A stretch of 43,435 bases of DNA from DASRJX01 sp035649235 (lineage in GTDB: Bacteria; Acidobacteriota; Polarisedimenticolia; Gp22-AA2), in NCBI GenBank assembly GCA_035649235.1, contig DASRJX010000127.1, positions 1 through 43,435 on the forward strand. The letters are read 5' to 3'. Both the position numbers and the translations under genes were made by a program. The notes under the pieces were generated by a model that saw only the letters and a program-made list of their open reading frames with translations, was not told where the DNA came from and ran no database searches. Of the stretch, positions 36,676 to 43,435 are shown one piece after another. How positions within the stretch are numbered: the stretch's first letter is position 1; each line of letters opens with the position of its first letter.

Positions 36676-38109
36676 ATGACCCGATCACGCCCGAAGACGC
36701 CGCCCCAGGTCGACCGCCGCTGGTTCCTCTCGCAATGCGGCGTCGGGATCGGCGCGCTCGCGCTCCACCAGCTGCTGGCGCGCGATGCGCTCTGCGCTCC
36801 CGACGTCGATGCGGGCGCTCAGGGCTCGCTCACGCCGCGGCCACCTCACTTCCCGGCGAAGGCGAAGAGCGTGATCTTCCTCTGCATGGCCGGCGCCCCC
36901 AGCCACCTCGAGCTCTTCGACTGGAAGCCGCAGCTCGCGAAGTTCGACGGCACGCTGCCGCCGCCCGAGCTCGTCCAGGGCTACCGCGCGGCCTTCATCA
37001 ACCCGAGCTCGAAGCTGCTCGGGCCCAAGTTCAAGTTCGCGAAGTACGGACAGTCGGGCGCCGAGCTCAGCGAGCTCCTGCCCCACACCGCCTCGATCGT
37101 GGACGAGATCGCGATCGTGAAGTCGATGGTCACCGACGCCTTCAACCACGCGCCGGCGCAGCTGCTGATGAACACGGGCACGCAGCAGTTCGGCCGGCCG
37201 AGCATGGGCGCGTGGGCGACCTACGGTCTCGGCAGCGAGACGCAGGATCTGCCGGCCTTCGTGGCGATGAGCACGGGCAAGAAGGGCCCGAGCGCGGGCA
37301 ACGCCTGCTGGGGCGCCGGCTTCCTGCCCACGGTGTACGCCGGCGTCGAGTTCCGCGGCTCGAGCGACCCCGTGCTCTACCTCTCGAACCCGCGCGGGGT
37401 GGACAAAGCACTGCAGAAGGACACGATCGACACCGTCAACCGCCTGAACCGCATGCGGCTCGACGTCACCGGCGACCCGGAGATCGCGACCCGCATCAGC
37501 GCCTTCGAGATGGCCTACCGGATGCAGTCGAGCGCGCCCGAGCTTATGGACCTGAAGCAGGAGCCGCAGGCGGTGCTCGATCTCTACGGTGCTATGCCGG
37601 GCAAGCCGAGCTTCGCCGCGAGCTGCCTGCTCGCGCGCCGTCTGGTGGAGCGCGGCGTGCGCTTCGTGCAGATCCACCACGAGGCGTGGGACCAGCACGG
37701 CGCGCTCGTCAAGGACCTCAAGCAGAACTGCCTCGATTGCGACCAGGCCTCCGCGGCGCTCGTGAAGGACCTGAAGCAGCGCGGGCTGCTCGACACGACG
37801 CTCGTGCTGTGGGGCGGCGAGTTCGGCCGCACGCCGATGATGCAGGGCGGCGACGACGGCCGCGACCACCACCCGAACGCGTACACGATGTGGCTCGCCG
37901 GCGGCGGCGTGAAGCCAGGAATCACGCTAGGCGAGACGGACGAGCTGGGCTTCAACGTCGTGAAGGATCGCGTCCACGTCCACGACCTGCACACGACGCT
38001 GCTGCACCTGCTCGGCTTCGACCACAAGCGGCTCACCTACCGCTTCCAGGGCCGCGACTTCCGCCTCACGGACGTGTTCGGCGAGCTGGTGCCGGCGCTT
38101 CTCGCGTAG
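36676..38109 (+). CDS. DUF1501 Tat-exported protein
   Basis: A 477-residue member of DUF1501, distantly related to the alkaline-phosphatase/sulfatase superfamily. A twin-arginine-type signal (DRRWFLSQCGVGIGALAL, about residues 13-30) indicates export in folded form. Family blocks are visible: FLCMAGAPSHLELFDWKP near residue 75, GAWATYGLG, FVQIHHEAWDQHG, and WGGEFGRTPMMQGGDDGRDHHP near the C-terminus, whose His/Asp residues may bind metal. It follows the PSCyt1/DUF1553 gene by 11 bases, the standard pairing, probably as one transcript. The function of the pair is unknown; a periplasmic redox or hydrolytic role is speculation. Confidence 0.92.
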   Translation: MTRSRPKTPPQVDRRWFLSQCGVGIGALALHQLLARDALCAPDVDAGAQGSLTPRPPHFPAKAKSVIFLCMAGAPSHLELFDWKPQLAKFDGTLPPPELVQGYRAAFINPSSKLLGPKFKFAKYGQSGAELSELLPHTASIVDEIAIVKSMVTDAFNHAPAQLLMNTGTQQFGRPSMGAWATYGLGSETQDLPAFVAMSTGKKGPSAGNACWGAGFLPTVYAGVEFRGSSDPVLYLSNPRGVDKALQKDTIDTVNRLNRMRLDVTGDPEIATRISAFEMAYRMQSSAPELMDLKQEPQAVLDLYGAMPGKPSFAASCLLARRLVERGVRFVQIHHEAWDQHGALVKDLKQNCLDCDQASAALVKDLKQRGLLDTTLVLWGGEFGRTPMMQGGDDGRDHHPNAYTMWLAGGGVKPGITLGETDELGFNVVKDRVHVHDLHTTLLHLLGFDHKRLTYRFQGRDFRLTDVFGELVPALLA

Positions 38110-38130
38110 CGGGAAGAAGCACTGGGCGCG

Positions 38131-38160
38131 TTCACGATTCGCGACGGTTTTTCACGACTC
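38131..38160 (+). promoter_or_regulatory. Two 10-bp direct repeats abutting the -35 box
   Basis: TTCACGATTC (38131-38140) and TTCACGACTC (38151-38160) match at 9 of 10 bases and are 20 bases apart, about two helical turns, on the same DNA face. The second ends directly at the TTGACA of the next promoter. This geometry suits a tandem-binding regulator, activator or repressor. The regulator is not in view. Confidence 0.5.
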
Positions 38161-38188
38161 TTGACATTCGGCCCGCCGGCGATAGAGT
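38161..38188 (+). promoter_or_regulatory. Promoter of the Gfo/Idh/MocA gene
   Basis: A perfect -35 TTGACA (38161-38166) and TAGAGT (38183-38188) are 16 bases apart. The transcript would start near 38195, about 30 bases before ATG 38226, with GGAG at 38212-38215 as Shine-Dalgarno. Confidence 0.7.
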
Positions 38189-38225
38189 CGGATCAGACCC
38201 ATCCGAGAACCGGAGCGCGACTGCT

Positions 38226-39587
<1,362 letters not shown>

Positions 39588-39633
39588 ATCGCCGATCGGC
39601 GCGAGCCGACCCGGCGAGAAAGGAACGAAAGAC

Positions 39634-42600
39634 ATGTCCCTACCCATGTCCACACGCACGCGCCTCGGCCGGGCCGTGCAGACGCTCGCCGCACTGGCGC
39701 TCTTCGCGGCGCCGGCTGCGGCCCAGTTCGACAGCGCGCAGATGAGCGGCTTCGTCAAGGACGCCCAGGGCCAGGTGGTCCCCGGCGCGTCCGTGCGGAT
39801 CCAGAACCAGGCGACGCAGCTCGAGCGCAACTACGCGACCGACGGCTCGGGCTACTACGTCGCGACCAACCTGCCGCCCGGTCTCTACACGCTCACGGTC
39901 GAGATCACCGGCTTCAAGAAGTTCGTCGAGACCGGCATCCGCCTCGACGCCGCGGCCAAGCTGGGACGCGACGTGATGCTCGAGACGGGAGGTCTCGAGG
40001 AGACGGTGACGGTCACGGCCGAGTCGGCCACGCTCCAGACCAACACCGGCCAGATGTCGAAGACGATCGAGAGCAAGCAGATCCAGGACCTGATGCTGAA
40101 CGGCCGCAACCCGATCAACCTGGCGCTGCTCAAGCCGGGCGTCCGCGGCAGCAACTTCAACAACTTCCAGCCCGACAGCCTCACGACGGGCGGCTTCAAC
40201 ATCAACGGCAGCCGCACCGACGAGAACCTGATCACGATCGACGGCGCGATCGCGACGCGCACGCGCTCCTCGGGCGCGATCATCGGCACGCTCAACGTCG
40301 ACACCGTCGCGGAGATCCAGGTGCTGACCGCGAGCTACCTGCCCGAGTACGGCCGCTCCTCGGGCGGACAGATCCGCTTCGTGACCCGGAGCGGCGGCCG
40401 CGACTTCCACGGCGACCTCTACGGCTTCTTCCGCGACGAGGGCCTCGACGCCAACACCTGGACACGCAACCGCGCCGGGCTCGAGCGCGCGACGTACCAA
40501 TTCAAGCAGTTCGGCTACGACGTCGGCGGGCCGCTCTTCATCCCCGGCAAGTTCAACGAGAACCGCGACAAGCTGTTCTTCTTCTGGGCGCAGGAGTGGA
40601 TCGACTGGTACCAGGACTCGACCAGCACCGGCACCGTCCCGAGCCTGAAGATGCGCGACGGCGACTTCAGCGAGCTCCTGGATCCGGCCAACCCCTTCTT
40701 CGGGCGGACCGTGATCGTGCGCGACCCGGCGACGGGCCAGCCGTTCCCGAACAACGTGATCCCGGCGAACATGCTGAGCCCCAACGGGCTCGGCATGCTG
40801 CGCGCATACCCGGAGCCGACGCCGGGCTACCAGGTAGGAGCACAGAACTGGATCGGCACGAGCCCCAACCCGCGCGACACGCGCAAGGACACGATCCGCC
40901 TCGACTGGGTCCCGAGCGCGGGCAACCAGGTCTCGCTCCGCGGCTCGTTCTTCCACTGGAAGTCGGTCGACGCGTTCCGCGGCACCTTCCCGATCGCGCG
41001 CACCGACTGGAACCGGCCGAACGAGACGGTCGCGGCGAGCTGGACGAGCTCCTTCACGCCGTCGATCCTCAACGAGGCGACCTTCGCGTGGTCGCGCGAC
41101 CGCGTCTACATCGAGGTGTTCCGCGGCACCGACGCCTTCCTGCGCAGCAAGGCGGGGATCACGTATCCGTACATCTACCCCGGGAAGGAGATCGAGGACA
41201 AGATCCCGACGATCAGCATGACCAACTTCTCCGAGGTCGACGGCGGGCCCTACCCCGCGGCGTCGTTCGGGCCGATCTGGACCTTCTCGGACAATCTGAC
41301 CTGGATCAAGGGCCGGCACACCTTCAAGGCCGGCGTCTTTGTCGAGTACTCGGGCGAGGACGACTTCGACCAGATCAACGTGGCCGGCCAGCCGGGCGAC
41401 ACCAACAACCAGAACGGCCGCTTCGAGTTCCGCGACACACAGACGCCGGGCGGCGCGAATGTGGCGATCGCCAACGCGGCGATGGGCCGCTTCACGAACT
41501 ACGGCGAGATCGGCGCGCGCTCGAAGACCGACTGGCGCGCGCTCGCGATCGACGCTTTCGTACAGGACAGCTGGAAGGCCCGCAGCAACCTCACCGTCGA
41601 GTACGGCGTGCGCTACGCCTACTGGCCGCCCTGGCACGCCCAGCTCAACAACATCGCGCACTTCGACCCGCGCTACTACATCTCGGGCGTCGCCGCGGTG
41701 ATCGACCCGCGCACGGGCGCGATCCTCGCCGGCGACCGCTTCAACGGCGTGGTGCTTCCCGCCAACGGCTTCCCGCCCGAGGCGAGCGGGCAGGTGCCGG
41801 CGGCCGACGACCCGCAGTACCAGAGGCTCTTCCACGGCCTGCCCGAGGGCTTCTCGGAGACGCACGCCGCGGTCTTCCAGCCGCGGCTCGGCGTCGCCTG
41901 GACGCTCAACCCCAAGACGGTGGTCCGCCTCGGCGCCGGTGTCTTCCACACGCGCGTCACACTCAACGACTCGACGCTGCTCGGCGGCAACCCTCCGATC
42001 CAGTTCAAGGTCGGCGTCTCGAACGGCTCGGCCGACCAGCCCGGCGGCACGACAGCGCAGAACTTCCCGCTCGTGATGACCGCCCAGGACGTCGAGTTCA
42101 AGCACCCGACGGCCTACAGCTGGAACGTCTCGGTGCAGCGCCAGCTGCCGTGGAGCATCATCGCGGACGTCTCGTACGTCGGCCGCTCGGGCCAGCACCT
42201 GCAGCGCGAGCGCAACCTGAACCAGCTCCAACCGGGAACGATCCAGGCCAACCCGGGCGTCAACGTGGCGGCGCTCCGGCCCTACCTGGGCTTCGGCGCG
42301 ATCCGGCTGTCGGAGAACGCCGGCCGCTCGCTCTACAACGGGCTGCAGCTGAACGTCGAGCGGCGCTTCCGCGGCGGGCTGGGCTTCGGCGTCGCGTACA
42401 CGTACTCGAAGGTCAGCGACAACGGCGCCGAGAAGCGCAACATCATGTTCAACGCCTACGACGACTCGGGCTACTGGGGCGTCTCCGACAACGACCGCAC
42501 CCACCTCCTGAACTTCAACTACATCTGGGAGCTGCCCTTCTGGCGCAACCAGGACACGCTCCTCAAGAAGATCCTCGGCGGCTGGCAGATCTCGGGCGTG

Positions 42601-43083
42601 ACGTTCTTCCAGTCGGGCGTGCCGTTCTCGGTCCGGAGCGGCAACGACATCGCGGGCGTGGGCGACACGACGCCCCAGCCCTACAACCTGGTCGGCGACG
42701 TGAGCGTCTCCAACCCGAGCTTCTCGCAGGGCCGCACGGTCGACCAGAACTTCTGGTTCAACCCGCTGGCCTTCGCCGCACCGGCCGCGGGCACCTTCGG
42801 CAACTCGGGCAAGAACATCATCCGAGGGCCGAGCTTCACCACCTGGGACATCGCACTCTTCAAGAACGTGCCGCTCGGCGGCACGAGGCGGCTGCAGCTG
42901 CGGCTCGAGGCGTTCAACTTCCTCAACCACCCGAACCTGGACAACCCCGCGACGGCGGGGACGGGCGGCGGCAACGGCAACATCCTCAACCCGACGAGCC
43001 CCGACTTCGGCCGCGTGCTCGGCAAGGGCACGACGGTGCCGAGCAACCGCAACATCCAGCTCGGCGTGAAGTTCATGTTCTGA
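39634..43083 (+). CDS. Oar-type TonB-dependent receptor-like outer membrane protein
   Basis: A 1149-residue outer-membrane protein: signal peptide ending near AAAQ (residue 31), a carboxypeptidase-regulatory-like domain (SGFVKDAQGQVVPGASVR, LPPGLYTLTVEITGF), a plug (NINGSRTDENLITIDGA, LPEYGRSSGGQIRFVT), and a large barrel ending in an aromatic residue (LGVKFMF). ATG 39634 follows AAAGGA (39619-39624) by nine bases; the second Met at 39646 is an alternative. It shares architecture with the receptor at 12898-16323, but by eye the barrels are well diverged. Its position between a Tat sugar oxidoreductase and a GMC oxidoreductase suggests glycoside or polyol uptake. A 1208-residue ORF on the opposite strand is a shadow. 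A strong hairpin follows the stop. Confidence 0.93.
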   Translation: MSLPMSTRTRLGRAVQTLAALALFAAPAAAQFDSAQMSGFVKDAQGQVVPGASVRIQNQATQLERNYATDGSGYYVATNLPPGLYTLTVEITGFKKFVETGIRLDAAAKLGRDVMLETGGLEETVTVTAESATLQTNTGQMSKTIESKQIQDLMLNGRNPINLALLKPGVRGSNFNNFQPDSLTTGGFNINGSRTDENLITIDGAIATRTRSSGAIIGTLNVDTVAEIQVLTASYLPEYGRSSGGQIRFVTRSGGRDFHGDLYGFFRDEGLDANTWTRNRAGLERATYQFKQFGYDVGGPLFIPGKFNENRDKLFFFWAQEWIDWYQDSTSTGTVPSLKMRDGDFSELLDPANPFFGRTVIVRDPATGQPFPNNVIPANMLSPNGLGMLRAYPEPTPGYQVGAQNWIGTSPNPRDTRKDTIRLDWVPSAGNQVSLRGSFFHWKSVDAFRGTFPIARTDWNRPNETVAASWTSSFTPSILNEATFAWSRDRVYIEVFRGTDAFLRSKAGITYPYIYPGKEIEDKIPTISMTNFSEVDGGPYPAASFGPIWTFSDNLTWIKGRHTFKAGVFVEYSGEDDFDQINVAGQPGDTNNQNGRFEFRDTQTPGGANVAIANAAMGRFTNYGEIGARSKTDWRALAIDAFVQDSWKARSNLTVEYGVRYAYWPPWHAQLNNIAHFDPRYYISGVAAVIDPRTGAILAGDRFNGVVLPANGFPPEASGQVPAADDPQYQRLFHGLPEGFSETHAAVFQPRLGVAWTLNPKTVVRLGAGVFHTRVTLNDSTLLGGNPPIQFKVGVSNGSADQPGGTTAQNFPLVMTAQDVEFKHPTAYSWNVSVQRQLPWSIIADVSYVGRSGQHLQRERNLNQLQPGTIQANPGVNVAALRPYLGFGAIRLSENAGRSLYNGLQLNVERRFRGGLGFGVAYTYSKVSDNGAEKRNIMFNAYDDSGYWGVSDNDRTHLLNFNYIWELPFWRNQDTLLKKILGGWQISGVTFFQSGVPFSVRSGNDIAGVGDTTPQPYNLVGDVSVSNPSFSQGRTVDQNFWFNPLAFAAPAAGTFGNSGKNIIRGPSFTTWDIALFKNVPLGGTRRLQLRLEAFNFLNHPNLDNPATAGTGGGNGNILNPTSPDFGRVLGKGTTVPSNRNIQLGVKFMF

Positions 43084-43094
43084 GCCGATCCCGG

Positions 43095-43119
43095 GGGCCT
43101 CGCGTCGGCAGCGAGGCCC
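43095..43119 (+). terminator. Hairpin after the TonB receptor gene
   Basis: A perfect 9-base stem, GGGCCTCGC and GCGAGGCCC, encloses a 7-base loop, beginning 11 bases after the stop. Outer bases GATCC (43087-43091) and GGATC (43128-43132) can pair further. There is no U-tract, so it may act with Rho or as an mRNA-stabilising hairpin. Confidence 0.55.
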
Positions 43120-43153
43120 TCGGGGCCGGATCGCAGGCGTCGCCGCGCGCGGA

Positions 43154-43182
43154 TTGACCCCCGCCAGATCGGCTGCTAGCGT
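43154..43182 (+). promoter_or_regulatory. Promoter of the GMC oxidoreductase gene
   Basis: TTGACC (43154-43159) and TAGCGT (43177-43182) are 17 bases apart. The bases after the -10 (CAGACCCATCC) are the same as those shortly after the Gfo/Idh/MocA promoter -10 (38195-38205). Confidence 0.5.
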
Positions 43183-43243
43183 CAGACCCATCCCACGGCC
43201 CGTACGGCCTTGGGATTCCTGGGGCGGGCGACGAGGAGGCGGA

Positions 43244-43435
43244 GTGGCGACGAAGACGCAAGACACCTACGACGTGCTCGTGGTCGGCTCGGGGGCGTCC
43301 GGCGGCTGGGCCGCCAAACGGCTCTCCGAGGCCGGCGTGAAGGTCGCGCTCGTCGACGCGGGCCGTCCGCTGCGCATCACCGACCTGAACGAGCACGGCT
43401 CGATGCTCGAGCTGCCGTACCGCGGCCTCTCCTCC
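43244..43435 (+). CDS. GMC-family FAD oxidoreductase, 3' end cut by window
   Basis: The first 64 residues are present and the frame is open at the right edge. The start is GTG at 43244, with GAGGAGG (43233-43239) four bases upstream. The FAD-binding fold is clear: YDVLVVGSGASGGWAAKRL (residues 9-27), then an acidic strand end (VALVDAG). GMC oxidoreductases of this type oxidise sugars, glycosides or alcohols; those beginning with GSGASGG are often the catalytic subunit of membrane-bound glucoside 3-dehydrogenase or gluconate 2-dehydrogenase-like complexes. The context (Oar-type receptor, Tat Gfo/Idh/MocA protein) fits a sugar-oxidation role. Confidence 0.85.
   Translation, partial: MATKTQDTYDVLVVGSGASGGWAAKRLSEAGVKVALVDAGRPLRITDLNEHGSMLELPYRGLSS

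Noticed and set aside
33452..36688. 1078-residue minus-strand ORF
   Set aside because: Antisense to the PSCyt1/DUF1553 gene; arginine- and leucine-rich with no domain.
39640..43266. 1208-residue minus-strand ORF
   Set aside because: Shadow of the second receptor caused by high GC at third positions; no family features.

Overview
High-GC bacterial DNA, almost entirely coding, with no intergenic stretch above about 210 bases outside the insertion element. Two large Oar-type TonB-dependent receptors with N-terminal carboxypeptidase-regulatory-like domains, several TPR proteins fused to enzyme-like domains, DUF1549/DUF1553 and DUF1501 proteins, a Tat-exported Gfo/Idh/MocA oxidoreductase and a class I lysyl-tRNA synthetase together suggest Acidobacteriota. 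That assignment is inference from gene content, with no marker phylogeny. I saw no rRNA, tRNA, CRISPR array or phage genes.

Layout. (1) 1-7781, plus strand, housekeeping: lon (5' end cut by the window), engB/ysxC, rho, rpmE, prfA, prmC, moeA. (2) 7781-17771, envelope TPR proteins. An alkaline-phosphatase-fold TPR protein follows moeA with a one-base overlap. It converges on three minus-strand genes: a degenerate trypsin-fold TPR protein, a TonB-type receptor and an SPFH-like/phosphodiesterase/TPR fusion. Two of these TPR proteins seem to have lost catalytic residues. (3) 17954-23160, a tightly overlapping plus-strand operon: FabF-like ketosynthase, FAD oxidoreductase of the geranylgeranyl-reductase type, ICMT-like membrane methyltransferase, exported YceI protein, class I LysRS. 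It looks like an uncharacterised lipid or quinone pathway translationally coupled to a tRNA synthetase. (4) 23046-25962, a minus-strand glycerol-kinase-like gene whose 5' end is displaced by an IS with 25-bp terminal inverted repeats (23/25 match). (5) 26019-29482, two membrane glycosyltransferase-like proteins. (6) 29527-33441, minus strand: S41 peptidase, small membrane protein, GNAT-methyltransferase fusion, and an exported hypothetical protein with its own promoter. (7) 33527-43435, plus strand: PSCyt1/DUF1549/DUF1553 protein, DUF1501 protein, Tat Gfo/Idh/MocA oxidoreductase, Oar-type receptor, and the start of a GMC oxidoreductase. This resembles an outer-membrane uptake and periplasmic sugar-oxidation locus. 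Its codon style differs by eye from the DNA to its left.

Regulation visible in sequence: several genes lack a Shine-Dalgarno but have a TAnnCT box 6-7 bases before the start codon (moeA, the phosphodiesterase-TPR gene, the S41 peptidase, the PSCyt1 gene), which suggests leaderless mRNAs. Conventional promoters precede rpmE, the first TonB receptor, the Gfo/Idh/MocA gene and the GMC gene. The Gfo/Idh/MocA promoter also carries two 10-bp direct repeats 20 bp apart against its -35 box.
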